This document shows, in pieces, positions 46,018-57,531 of a stretch of 64,000 nucleotides of DNA; the stretch's first letter is position 1; each line of letters opens with the position of its first letter. Position numbers and translations under genes: made by a program. The notes beneath the pieces were generated by a model, which was not told the origin of the DNA, ran no database searches, and saw nothing but the letters and a program-made list of their open reading frames with translations. The stretch covers positions 1,736,001-1,800,000 of the forward strand of contig JAFEKR010000010.1 of assembly GCA_019022495.1 (NCBI GenBank), in the 5' to 3' direction. This DNA is from Epichloe hybrida (Eukaryota; Ascomycota; Sordariomycetes; Hypocreales; Clavicipitaceae).

Positions 46018-48208
46018 ATGAAGCGAGCGAGGTTTGGTTCTTCGCAGGTCAGCCCTCCTAGCGAATCTGGCGACCATCAACCCAAGATCTCGAGGAAGAT
46101 TCGTGCCTGTAGGTCATCCATCTCCCGCGCTGCTGTCCTACCCTCCCCCCGCCGTATTTGGCGTGTCTCACCCCCGGCCATCCATCCTTTCGGGATCCTC
46201 AAGTCCACGTGTTGCACGCAATGCTTGTGTCTGCTTGTTGCACAGCTTGGTGCTAACTTTTTTGTGTAACCTTCAGGCCAGGCATGCCAGAACCGCAAGA
46301 TCAAGTGTGATCTGGAGGCCGGCCAGGAACAATGCGCGCGTTGCTCCAGGCTGGGCCTCAAGTGCACTGTCAACAAGAGTTTGCAGACGCTTCTAGACGG
46401 CGAAAATGAGTGGAAGAAGAGCATCGAGGCTCAAGTGCAAAGCCTTCAGGCCGCATTGTCCGAGGTCCAGCAGACTTTAAACATGGCGCGTCCATTGCCT
46501 ACGCGGCCACCCAGCGTAGAGGGCCATGACTTTGCAAGAAGCGAGGGTTCAGCCACGTCAGCGCAGGGCATGCCGCGAATCCATCGTCATGACATGGGGC
46601 CAATTCGTCCGACAGGCATGACGAGAGAAAATTCTGTCGAAGCCGAAGCACAAGAAGGCGATGATCAGGCCATGGTCAATGCGCCAATGGCCAGTCTTTT
46701 CGAGGTCACCAAGCTGCGCAATGTTCGCAGTGATCCTTGGGCAAGAATGCATCGGCCTCCCAGCCGGACTCAGAAGGCCGACTTCATCACTCAAGGCAAG
46801 TTTGCCCTTCAGGAGGCGGAAATGCTGTTTGCAAGATTTCGGGAAACTCTCAATGCCTACCTTTGGGGTGGCATTGCACTTGTCCATGACACCCTGGATG
46901 AGGTGAGAGCATCGTCATCACTTCTCACTGCGGCTATCCTTGCCGTGACTGCTCTGCACGCACAGGATGATGGCCGCGCATTTGATGTCTGCTACCCGAT
47001 TTTCCTGGAACTTGTCAGCCAAGCCATGTTGGACCGATATCACGCACTCGACGATGTTCGTGGCTTGTGTATCGGAGCCTTCTACCTCTCAGATCTCAGC
47101 TGGAAGCTCTCGGGCCTGGCAGTGAGAATCGCTACAGAGCTCAACCTGCACCAATTCTGTGCCATGGCTTCGAGACATCGGCCAGAGTATGTTGAAGAAG
47201 CTAGATTGTGGTACTTCTTGTATGTGTGTGATCATCACTTCAGCATTGCATATGGACGACCACCCGTCATCAGTGAAAACTCGACCTTGTCTTGCCATGA
47301 AGATTTCCTGCGGTTGCCGGGAGTGACAATGTCAGATCACCGCCTACACAGTCAAGTTGGAGTATTCATTATCCTGAGTCGAATTTACCATGCCTTTGGG
47401 CCTGACCGATCGAGGATGATTGCCAATGATGAATTTGAAATTCTGCGCCGATTTGACATTGACTTGGCGCGATGGCGCGACCAGTGGAAACCACGCCTCG
47501 GTGGGTAGATATCTTAGTACAAAGTCAAAATACAAAACGGTGGTGCAATTTGCTAACTCTAGTTCAGCGCCCAATCCCCACGTCGCCGACTACCCCGCGA
47601 AAGGAGTCATTCTTCACTACCACTTTGCCAGAGTGCAGCTGTTCTCCGTCTGCTTACGGGGGCTACGTCCTACGGAGCAGTATAGAATGTCGAGCGAGCG
47701 CCGAGAATTCGTGAACCTTGCCATTGGTAGCGCCTTTGCAGCCCTGGAGCTCATTCTCAATGACGCCGATATGCGACCCGCCGTTATGGGGGTGCCGCTG
47801 TACTTGCTCACCACGATTGCGTATGCTTGCTTGTTCCTCATGAAGGCCCAAACTCAGTGGAAATCAGCACAGCTCGACATTCGATACGAGAGTGTGGCCT
47901 CCATTATCGAAGGCATCGTGGTTCTGTTGGAAGAAACCAGCCCATGCGTTCGACACGTTGCTCATCACTTGGGTCGGGGGCTCAATGGGATGCTTGCGAA
48001 ATTTCGAAAACACAACGCCATGGAAAGACAGCAGATGCAACAAAACGGACAGTCCGTGCCTCTCCCCTATGCGGACGGCGGCGCATGGCCCGATTGGAAC
48101 AGCTGGATGTTTGGGACGACGAACATGGCCAATCAATTTCCCCTGGACCAAGAACAGCAGTACGGACTTAGTTTTCTGGATGCTCTCAGTTCGCAGATGC
48201 CGGGTTAA
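46018..48208 (+). CDS. Zn2Cys6 transcription factor
   Basis: Exons 46018-46108, 46277-47500 and 47568-48208 (introns 168 and 67 nt) give 651 residues. The first intron splits the first zinc-cluster cysteine codon. The joined reading is CQACQNRKIKCDLEAG, then CARCSRLGLKCT: six Cys of a Gal4-type binuclear cluster at about residues 31-60. A linker and coiled coil (EWKKSIEAQVQSLQAALSEVQQTL) follow, suggesting a dimer. The middle region matches the fungal-specific transcription factor domain: ARFRETLNAYLWGG, SDLSWKLSGLAVRIATELNLHQ, EEARLWYFLYVCDHHFSIAYGRPP. The start ATG follows no upstream in-frame ATG of merit. Head-to-head with the dehydrogenase-kinase and followed by a transporter, it is a good candidate for their local regulator. 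Confidence 0.9.
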
Positions 48209-48912
48209 GCTGTCGGCAAGTCACAAAGGCGCGAATGTGTGTGTGTGTGGCTGGTGCAGTAATCCGTACGGGGACATGTAAATATGACAGGGCCCAATAC
48301 ATGACATGATGTAAAACCCGCCATGGCGCCCGCTGAGAAAGAAGCACAGCTACGGATTTTATTAGACTGGTGACATGAGCCAGATATTTCATTGGTAAGC
48401 CCAACTACAGTGGGTGTATAACAGCCGGCAACAGCCGGGCGTCACCCTAATCAGGAACGCCTCTCGATCCTGCGAATCACTCGCAGCTTCTCATTGACGC
48501 GGTCGAACCCATTTTTCCCTACGCAATCCAAGGCGAAATTTTGCCGTCCAAGATGGAACAGCCGCCACCGCACATTCCATTGTCCTTGTGGTTGATTTTT
48601 ATGATACGACTTGGTCCTCGAGCGGAAAGAAGACCGCGCCGGGATTTGTTCAAGGTGGGACGCAAGCACGGCATATAGACTGAATAAAGCGAATAATTGC
48701 CGCCCCTTTCACCAGAACAAGAGGCAGCCAGGTCAGCCAGGTCAGCCAGCCAGCCATAGATGTGAAGGAGAAGTGGAAGTGGAGTTCCTCGATTCCTTTT
48801 CCCCATGGGGCTGGCGAGAGCGGGAAGGGGGATTGACAACTTCGTAACTTGTCGACTTCATCATCAACCCCCCCCTCCCCGGCCCTCTTTGCAACAGCTC
48901 GTTCCACCCAAC
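48209..48912. other. Spacer Zn2Cys6 gene / transporter (tandem)
   Basis: No gene seen. A short GT run lies at 48,238-48,250 and a (CAGCCAGGT)-like repeat near 48,725-48,755, just upstream of the transporter. Confidence 0.5.
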
Positions 48913-50191
48913 ATGGTGAAGATGGTGACCGCCGACAGGACCCAGACTGTCGAAATGCACGAGGAGACAACCTCGTTGGGCGTCAGCAACAATGAGCAGG
49001 CGGAGGCTCTTCGAAACTATGTACCCAACTCGGCAGAGGAGAAGAAGCTCGTGCGCAAGATTGACATGTTCATTATGCCGATACTATGGATCATGTACAT
49101 TCTCAACTACGTCGATCGCACCAACATCGTACGCCATCATCCCTCTTCTTCTTGCCTCTCGGCATTTGGAGCTGCCCCGCCCCCTTTCCAGTGACTGCCC
49201 ATGTTCTCAACCTTTGCTGACCGCATAAAAAAAAACACAGGGCAATGCAAAGATTGCCGGCATGGCGACAGAGCTGAGCCTCGACGATGACCGCTACGCA
49301 TGGGTCCTGTCCGTCTTCTTCTTCGGCTACCTCGTCTGTGAAGTGCCATCCAACATGATTCTCAGCCGGAGCAAGCCCTCCATCTTTCTGCCCGCCATAA
49401 TGCTCATCTGGGGCGCTCTCAGCGCCTTGATGTCCACCTCGAAATCCTACGGTGCCCTGCTGGGCTTCAGGTTCGTGCTGGGCTGTGTCGAGGCGGGCTT
49501 CTTCCCCGGCGTCCTGTACTACCTCAGTTGTTGGTACAAAAAGGCCGAGCTCGGTAGGCAGGCAAACCCGCCTTTCCGAATCAACGTCCAACGTCTCTCT
49601 TGTGACGAGGCACCGCCGCCGCAACGGGCTTCCCCAATTTGTGTCGAGACCTCTTGCAATTCCAAGTTCGCAGGCGCTGACGAAAAACTTCTCCCATTCA
49701 GGCAAGAGATTCGGCATCTTCTACACAGCTGCCGTGCTGTCTGGCGCCTTCGGCGGCATCCTGGCAGGTGGCATCACAAAGCACTTGCGCAATGCGCACG
49801 GCATCTCTGGCTGGCGATGGCTCTTCATTGTCGAGGGCACCGCGACCGTCGGAGTGGCCATCGTGGCTAGTTTCGTCCTGCTCGACTATCCCAGCACATC
49901 AACGCGTCTCACGCCAGAGGAGCAGAAGCTGGCCTCGATTCGAATCATTGCCGACGGAATCGCAAACGGGGGAGATTCGACCCGTAGTCGTCTTACCCAC
50001 CGGCAGGCCTTTGTCGCTGCTGTCGCTGACCCGAGGACGTACATGTTTCTTGTTCTGTTCATGCTAGACGTCGGAGCCGGAAGTAATCTCACTCCCTCCC
50101 CCCCCTTCTCTCCCTCCCTTTCCTTTTCCCTTTCCCTTTTTTTATCCCACCATGACGGGGGGAAGATGATCGTCTGAGCTGACGCTGTTTC

Positions 50192-50222
<31 letters not shown>

Positions 50223-50797
50223 TCGCGAAACCGCCAGCCTTCAGCTACTTCATCCCCACCATCACCGTCATGCTGGGTTACACCACCGTAAAGGCTCAGT
50301 ACATGACGGTCCCCATCTACGCAGTGGCAAGCCTGTGCCTCAACATCCTGGCGTGGTCGTCGGATCGAACGCAAGACCGCCGGTGGCATATCACGGGTGC
50401 GCTGGCCCTCGGCTTCCTCTCGAGCCTCGTCTGCGCCATCGTCCAAGCCCCCGTGGTGCGCTACGTGATGCTCTGCTTCCTAGCCACGGGCATCTGGTCG
50501 GCCCTGCCTCTCATCCTGTCCTGGGCCAGCAGCACCGTCAGTCTACCCCCGGAGAAGCGGGCCATTGTCCTCGCCCTCGTCAATGCATTCGGCAACTTCT
50601 CGAGCGTGTACGGGAGCCGGATCTGGCCCGACCAGGACACCCCGGCGTTCCACATCGGGTTCGGCGTCACGGCCGGCTTCCTTGGCGCCGCCATGGTTCT
50701 TGCCGCCTTGATCCCCATCATGTGCAAAGCCGTCCGAAGTCCGGGGGGGCGCGGGCCGACAAGGAGCTGTGGCCTGCGCACACGACGAGACCAGTGA
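48913..50797 (+). CDS. MFS transporter, anion:cation symporter (Dal5/Tna1-like) family
   Basis: Four exons (48913-49128, 49241-49553, 49702-50082, 50238-50797; introns 112, 148 and 155 nt) encode 489 residues. The N-terminus EEKKLVRKIDMFIMPILWIMYILNYVDRTNIGNAKIAGM is diagnostic of the ACS family, which carries carboxylates such as allantoate, nicotinate or pantothenate. Other markers are FFFGYLVCEVPSNMIL, GFRFVLGCVEAGFFPGVLYYLSCWY, SGWRWLFIVEG and the central TPEEQKLA loop. About 12 membrane helices are visible. The third intron holds a long pyrimidine/poly-T tract. The start at 48913 (CAACATGG) precedes a polar cytoplasmic tail. Carboxylate specificity and position suggest uptake of the acid used by the neighbouring dehydrogenase-kinase; that link is inference. 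Confidence 0.9.
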
Positions 50798-51425
50798 CTG
50801 ATGCGGCTTGTGATTTCTCCCTTTCCGAACGTACTTGTGTAAAAAGATGAAGTCATTCGAATGAATGTCATTGGCAGCAGGCCTGGAATCGGAACACTAC
50901 TTTACTGGGGAAGAAGAAGAAAAATTTTTGGCTAATGCAATACCAAGATCGAGATTTTTATCCCTTGGATCAAAATCCCCCGGTTACCGTTTCTCACAGA
51001 ATTTCACAAATGCCACAAATTCTGGGAACTTCCAACTTTTAAACGAAAGAGCCCCCTTGCCAACATGTACACACCGGCTGAATTCCTCCATTCTGGTAGT
51101 ACAACCCCTTGACGTCTTTTATTTCACATTTGCCACATGTGCCCAGGGTCCGGTGTTATCTTCCAAATAAAAACGCAATATAGTTTGTATAATTATGGTA
51201 AAGTTACTATGATTCGTTGTGCTATTTCCATAAAATTTTCGGCGGGGGGGACTTGAGCGGCAGGAGAAGAAAATTACGTCCAAGAAACGGTACCAAGTGT
51301 TACTTTACGCACAAAGCCAAATAAAATGAGACTTGCCCGGCTAAATCGCCCACTTTTGTTTTCGATTCAATACACTCCATCATTTTTTTTTTTCCCCGTC
51401 CATTCGCGTCCAGTCAACGTCCTGC
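50798..51425. other. Convergent spacer transporter / beta-tubulin
   Basis: No gene seen; AT-richer 3' untranslated DNA. Confidence 0.5.
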
Positions 51426-53253
51426 TCACTCGAGGTGGGACTCTTCGCCAGGGGCACCTTCGTCCCAGCCGTGCTGCTCCTCATCGACGTCATCATCATC
51501 CACGGTGGCGTCCTGGTATTGCTGGTATTCAGAGATCAAATCATTCATGTTGGACTCAGCCTCGGTGAATTCCATTTCGTCCATGCCTTCGCCCGTGTAC
51601 CAGTGCAAGTACGCTTTGCGTCGGAACATGGCGGCAAACTGGTCCCCTACACGCTTAAAGATATCCTGGATGGCTGTGGAGTTTCCGATGAATGTGGACG
51701 ACATCTTGAGGCCCTTGGGAGGTACAGTGCACATGGAGGTCTGCACGTTGTTGGGGATCCATTCGACGAAGTAGGCCGAGTTCTTGTCCTGGGTCTTGCG
51801 CATCTGGTCCTCGACTTCCTTTCCGGAAATGTTGCCACGAAACATGGCCGAGCAGGTGAGGAAGCGACCGTTGCGGAAGTCGGACTGAGCCATCATGTTG
51901 CGCGGGTCGAGCATCTGCTGACTGAGATCGGCGACAGTGACGGATCGGAAGGAGTGGCTACCGCGGCTGGTCAAGGGGGCAAAGCCAACCATGAAGAAGT
52001 GGAGACGTGGGAAAGGCACCTTCGTGTTTTGGAAAGCGGATCAGCAACGCATTCAATCATAAGTTTGTAGCACGACTGAGGGGTGGGTTTGAATCATGTT
52101 CTTACCAAGTTGACACAAATCTTTCGTAGATCCGAGTTGAGCTGACCGGGGAAACGGAGGGAGGTGGACACTCCAGACATGACGGTCGAGATCAGATGAT
52201 TGAGATCGCCAGTGGAGGGGTTTGCCAGCTTCAGGGTACGTTGGCAGATATCGTACAAAGCCTGGTTGTCAATGCAAAAGGTTGCGTCCGAGTTCTCCAC
52301 CAACTGATGAACAGACAAGGTGGTGTTGTAAGGCTCCACAACAGTATCAGAGGTCTGGGCAGACGGGACGACACTGAATGTGGCCAGCATGCGATCCGGG
52401 AATTCTTCATTGGTATTGCCGAATTAGCCCCCATTCGTTGTGCATTCTCGTTGAAGCAGATGGCAAGTTGCTTCGGGTGACTTCTTACCCTCCCGGATCT
52501 TGGACAACAGCAAAGTTCCCATGCCAGATCCGGTACCTCCACCGAGCGAGTGCGTGATCTGAAATCCCTGTAATATCTCGCAGCTTTCGGCTTCACGGCG
52601 AACGACATCAATGACCTCCTCTACCAGCTCTGCACCTTCTGTATAGTGGCCCTTGGCCCAATTGTTGGCCGCGGAGGACTGGCCAAAGACAAAGTTATCG
52701 GGGCGGAAGAGACGGCCCAATGGGCCAGCTCGCACGGCGTCCATGGTTCCGGGTTCCAAATCGACGAGCACTGCGCGAGGGACATATTTATTGTTCGAGG
52801 CCTGTTTTTTTGGACAAAGGACGGAGATTTCGTTAGGCGGCCAGTATATGGGTACGGACGGAGGGCATGTTTCTCACCTCGTTGAAGTAGACACTGATTC
52901 GGTCAAGCTGGAGTCGGTTGTCACCATGGTACCTAGCGCAGTTCAATCACTGTAAGCGGAGGTCTGAAAGGGCTAAGCGGTTGGAAGAGCGGCAATGGCA
53001 GGAGAAAAAGGACTTACTCGCCGTTGTTGTCAAGGCCATGCTCGCCGAGGATGTTCTGCCAGAATGCGGTACCGACTTGGTTTCCCTACAGCACAAAGAG
53101 TCAGGGGCAGACGAGGAGTCGCTGAATCCAAGAGGGAACTAACACATTGGCCAACCTGAAGATGAACCTATGAAATGACAACGGTGTCAGAGGTCAGTCT
53201 CAGAACAATGCCTGCCTACGCACCAACAGGGATGAACATACGATCTCGGGCAT
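51426..53253 (-). CDS. Beta-tubulin, divergent paralogue
   Basis: Seven exons (53253-53242, 53167-53144, 53085-53018, 52932-52878, 52801-52489, 52404-52106, 52019-51426) encode 454 residues, slightly longer than the usual ~447. Landmarks are [29 protein letters not shown], the GTP-binding loop [14 protein letters not shown] (about 138-151), [16 protein letters not shown] and [19 protein letters not shown], ending in an acidic tail. Early introns after MPEI and VHLQVGQC match fungal beta-tubulin gene structure. Oddities are MPEI for the near-universal MREI, Ala at 198 (usual Glu) and Leu at 257 (usual Met). It retains His6, Tyr50, Gln134, Ala165, Phe167 and Phe200. All splice joins keep frame, so it is probably expressed, most likely as the second beta-tubulin of the genome. 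Confidence 0.92.
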
Positions 53254-54068
53254 CTTCACACTCGACCAGACGCGAGGTCAGATATTACCGCTGGAGAGAG
53301 GTGAGAGACTTGAGGGGCGGATGACAAGCAAGCTTGAATAGCTTGGAGAAGGGGGTTCGAAGTCGGGAGCAGGATGGCCAATATTCGAAAGTCGGAAATT
53401 GCGAGCGTTTTTGGGGGGAGTGGTGATTAATTGGGCAGCCTGGTGGCCGTGACAACGCGATACCTCGAAATAGGATGGGTTTTGTGCCAGTACGGAGTAC
53501 CATGAACAAATCTTGTGAGATTGATGCGCCCAAAGGGGTCAACAATTGGTTGCTGACACAGCAAGGCGAGGTCCACTGAAAGGCGCTGGGGTACCAATAG
53601 CAAGGAGGCTTCCGAATCTGGAAGAGTCTGTGCGAACCAGTGTGAACAAGTGTGAACAAGTGCATCATGAATCGCGCGGCGTTTTTTTCTCTTTACTTTG
53701 AAAACTGGTCTTGTTGAACCAGGGCAACTTGGGCGGTGCAGTCGCTGGCTTCTTTTTCATCATTCGGAAGAACGACGCACGACGCTTCATCCCGGGACGT
53801 GGAATTTTATTGGGCACGATGGGCAGGAGAGTTGTGTTTGCCCACAGGCATCATGACATTCAACGATCCAAGAACGACTTCGCGAGCGCGAACGTGGTGA
53901 CCGCGCTTAAATAAAAACATATGTACATAATGAACGATCTGCTCATGATGATGAGATCCATTGCTTCCAGAGCATCGCTTCCAGAGCATCGCTTCTCTCT
54001 TACAACCCAGAACGCATGTATCAATTTCTGCGCAATCACAGAGGCTCTTCCAGACAAACCATATATAC
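53254..54068. other. Spacer beta-tubulin promoter / RNase 3' end
   Basis: No supportable gene. A short duplicated GCTTCCAGAGCATC lies near 53,965-53,992. Confidence 0.5.
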
Positions 54069-54553
54069 TTATGAAGTACCAGAGCAGCCGACAAAGTTGT
54101 TTCCGCTGGCACCGGAATGGGTGATGACACCGGCGAGCTGGCACCCGTCGGTGATGATGACGCGGTCAGGGCCGGGAGAGCCTAATCAAGTATTATGAGC
54201 AAAGCCGCCCGGTTCATGGTTCCAGGTGCTTCATCATGTGAAGTATACGGATGGGAAAGCTTACCGCCGCCGTAGACCTTGCCGGACTTGAGCACGGGGA
54301 ACTCATTGTAGGGACCCGAGACGCCATTGAATCCGAAACCCTCGTAGTTGTTGTACCGGTGAGGATACGAAGAAGAACCAGCTTGACCACCGTCCCTGAC
54401 GTATCCGCAGGCAGCATTAGCAGCGGCCTGGACAGCAGAGCCGCTGTACTTGACGCTTCCGCAAGTGGTGCCCGAGGCCCGGTCTTGGAGATCCGTGGGG
54501 GCGGCGGTGACCAGGGCCACGAGGGAGAGCAGGCTGACAACGGAGAACTGCAT
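54069..54553 (-). CDS. Secreted guanyl-specific ribonuclease (RNase N1/T1/F1 family)
   Basis: Exons 54553-54265 and 54181-54069, with an 83-nt intron, give 133 residues including a signal peptide ([19 protein letters not shown]). The mature part has the T1/F1 pattern: [21 protein letters not shown], then [11 protein letters not shown] with the catalytic His, [12 protein letters not shown] with the catalytic Glu, [19 protein letters not shown] with Arg and His, and a terminal NNFVGC. All four catalytic positions are present and the Cys spacing fits the family disulfides. It lacks the longer loops of the ribotoxin branch, so a simple extracellular G-specific RNase is the best call. It cleaves RNA 3' to guanosine, probably for nutrient recovery. 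Confidence 0.92.
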
Positions 54554-55860
54554 GTTGGCGGGTGGAAAGAGTGTCCGTCGAGGTGTGACCAGAATGGAGC
54601 GCGAGAAAGGATCAGGAGGAAGAAATATGTGCGCAAGTATGGTGACAAATGAAACAATGAAGCAGTGGGCAGCAAGGCCATCTTAAATCCCCATTTACAC
54701 CCGGGGCTCGAGAAGTACCGACTTCACGATGAGACGGCAGGGGGATACAGCCACGAGCAAACACCTGTCGATCGGCGAACAGCCGTGTTCCACTAGGAAA
54801 GTAAGATGATGCCAAGCAGGGCAGGCAAGCACAGTCAGCTCAGCGCGTGTGTGGACGGGACGGAATGGGAAGAGTTGGGATGGCGCCTCGTGCCAGCCAA
54901 ACTGCATCATCACCTGTGCCAGATGCCCCTCACCATCTTGGAAGGTCGCTCGTAGTCGCTGATCGTCGTGAATCAGCATCCTAGCGACTGTCATTTTCAT
55001 GTCGGGCTTTGTCCAGTTGTCAATCTACTCGCCCCATGCCGAGAAGGGATGTCCCCGAGGAGAGGCGTGTTTGGCGTGGCCATCATTCGCCCATCTCCTT
55101 TCAGCTCAGCCTGTGCCTCCCGAGTCCTGGGCAATTCAAGCCGTCTCGTCTCGTCTCGTCGTCATGTCCACTTCGTAACACTCCAAGCAGGGTCCAAGAT
55201 GACCCGACCAACTCCAAGACTCCCGTGGCTACCAAAAAGAGCAAGAGCGGCATGGCATGCTGTCGAGTCGACCCGCTCATCTGTGGACTTGTAAGACACA
55301 GACAGCACAACAGGAGAGAGTACGCGAGGACGGTTCGCCCTTTTGTTGTTGCACGCAGCCATTGCAACCAATTGCAACCCATTGTAAGCCATAAGCCATT
55401 GTAAGCAATCAGCTGGCCAACCATGACGCATCAGGAAGGTGGTGCGGATTCTTAGCCGCACTCTCCTGTCCAAATCACGTTAGTCCAGGAATACAGGTAA
55501 CATAGGTAAACTCTAACAGAGATGATGATAGATACCAGATAATGCAACCTGCAAAGCGATGTCACCCTGGAACATGGATTGTTCAAGATCCTCGAGTGAG
55601 GCTCCAGCCATGCATGCATCAAAGATACACATGACGTTCTTTTGCTTCACATCTCGACATGGAAGAGGGTAACAACTATCGGGATGATTACATTCAATGA
55701 CAACTCATTGGATGCGCCGTTCTTCTACAGAGATGCGTAATTCCAAAGTCAATTCAAGAATCGCATGATCAAATATTCAGAGGCACCGCTAAGCCTAACA
55801 ATTTTGCATGGCAAAAGTCTGGCCTGTTCAGTCCTCTTCTTCCTCCTGGATCTGGCTAGT
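54554..55860. other. Spacer RNase / BAS2-like gene
   Basis: No coding frame with recognisable features on either strand. Small duplications occur near 55,145 (TCTCGTC) and 55,360-55,400 (ATTGCAACC / ATTGTAAGC). Confidence 0.5.
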
Positions 55861-57531
55861 CTAGACCCTGTCACCGTTCTGTGCACCATTTTGTCCCTGT
55901 TGACCATTCTTGTTGTTTCCAGCCTGGCCATTCTTGTTGTTTCCAACCTGGCCATTCTTGTTGTTTCCAACCTGGCCATTCTTGTTGTTTCCAGCCTGGC
56001 CATTCTTGTTGTTTCCAACCTGACCGTTCTTGTTGTCTCCAACCTGACCGTTCTTGTTGTTTCCAGCCTGGCCGTTCTTGTCGTTTCCGACCTGGCCATT
56101 CCTGCCATTTTGGGCACCGTTCTGACCCTGCTGACCATTCTGGCGATTCTGACCGGTTTCATTGCCGTTGTTTCTAGCCTGGCCGTTCTGATTTTGATTC
56201 TGGTTCTGCGTGCCGTTTTGGTTGCTATTCTGATTCTTGTTCCCGTTCTGGTTGCCATTCTGGTTCTTGCTCCCGTTTTGGTTGCCATTCTGGCTCTTAT
56301 TCACGTTCTGGTTGCTGTTCTTTCCGTCCTGGTTCTTGTTCCCGTTCTGGTTGCCTTTCTGGTTCTTGCTCCCATTTTGGTTGCCATCCTGGCTCTCATT
56401 CACGTTCTGGTTGCTGTTTTTCTTTCCGTCCTGGTTCTTGTTCCCATTTTGGTTGCCATTCTGGCTCTTATTCACGTTCTCGTTGCCGTTCTTGTTTCCA
56501 TTATTATTTCCGTTCTGGCTCTTGTTTCCCTTCAGATCCTTCTCGTTCTGGTTCTTGTTTCCGATCTGGTTCTTTTCGTTCTGATTGCCGTTCTGGTTTT
56601 TATTTCCATTCTGATTCTTTTCGTTCTGATTGCCGTTCTGATTGCCGTTCCGGTTGTTATTTCCGTTCTGGTTCTTTTCGTTCTGGCTGCCGTTCTGGTT
56701 CTTGATTCCCTTGGGGTTCTTTTCCTTCTGGTTCTTGTTTCCGTTCTGGTTCTTCCCGTTTTGACCATTCTGACCAGCGTCGGTGCCATTGTCTCTGCTG
56801 GCATTGTCTTCAATCTGGCCGTTCTGGTTTTGGTTGCCGTTGTTACCAGCTCTGTGGCCGTTGTTGCCAACCTGCCCTCCGTTGTTGTTGTCGTTGTTCT
56901 TGTTCTTATTATTGCCAGCGTTGTTTACGTTACCAGCTCTGTTGCCGTTATTGCCAACCTGCCCTCCGTTGTTGTTGTTGTTGTTGTTGTTGTTATTGTT
57001 GTTGTTCTTATTGTTACCAGCGTTGTTTCCGTTGCCAGCTCTGTTCTTCTTTCCCTTCTTTCTCTTGCCGCCTTTTTCGGCGTTGTTCTTGCCATCCCCC
57101 TGACCAGTTTTCTTGCCATTCTTGCCTTTGCCAGCACCTGCATCAGGAGTAGTGCCATTGTTTCCAACAACACCGTTGTTCTGCTGGTCGTTTCCTTGTC
57201 GTCCGTTTCTCTGTTGACCACCAGCATTTTGGCTTACGAAACCACAACCAGTCTTGCCAGCCTGAAACTGGGCACCAACACCAGAGCAAAGGCCTACACC
57301 CCCATTCTGCTGGGCGCAGCAGTTGGATGCACAGTCTTTATTGCTCAAGCATTCTCCAGTAATGAACTGCTTTCCTTGTCCGTTGCCCACGTTGTTGGCG
57401 CCGGCAGGATCGGGTCCAGCTGCATAGACCGTCACGGCCACTAATATCCAGGAGTCAGAAGACTGAAGACAAATCGAGACTCGATTTCACAACTTACGGG
57501 CAAGAGCAGAGGCTAGGGCGATGCGAACCAT
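55861..57531 (-). CDS. BAS2-like Cys-rich secreted protein with long Asn/Gly/Gln/Lys repeat tail
   Basis: Exon 1 (57531-57498) encodes MVRIALASALA and a 57-nt intron follows. Exon 2 (57440-55861) completes the signal peptide (LAVTVYAAGPD) and the rest; total 537 residues. Mature residues about 20-75 hold six Cys in the pattern CLSNKDCASNCCAQQ...GLCSGVGAQFQAGKTGCGF. As I recall it, this is the domain of the biotrophy-associated secreted protein 2 (BAS2) family, usually a protein of about 100 residues. Here it is followed by over 400 residues of repeats: a Lys/Arg-rich patch (KRKKGKKNR), a poly-Asn run, NGNQNGNKNQ-type units, and at the end about ten copies of an 8-residue unit GNNKNGQA/V. The function of the tail is unknown. 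No aromatic or hydrophobic core is visible there, so it is expected to be disordered. Confidence 0.82.
55880..56105. repeat. 24-bp coding minisatellite (GNNKNGQA/V units)
   Basis: About ten tandem 24-bp units, on the + strand resembling CCTGGCCATTCTTGTTGTTT, with A/G and C/T variants. They encode the C-terminal repeats of the BAS2-like protein. Unit number is likely to vary between strains. Confidence 0.8.

Noticed and set aside
51435..52070. 211-residue + strand frame
   Set aside because: Antisense shadow of the last beta-tubulin exon.
52430..52490. Apparent frameshift in beta-tubulin after KIRE
   Set aside because: Explained by an 84-nt intron (52405-52488, GTAAGA...GAAG) that restores [10 protein letters not shown] in phase.
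55765..57444. 559-residue + strand frame, Leu/Val/Ile-rich
   Set aside because: Antisense of the Asn/Gly/Lys repeat coding region. The repeat composition makes the opposite strand open and hydrophobic; the minus strand has signal peptide, intron and Cys domain.
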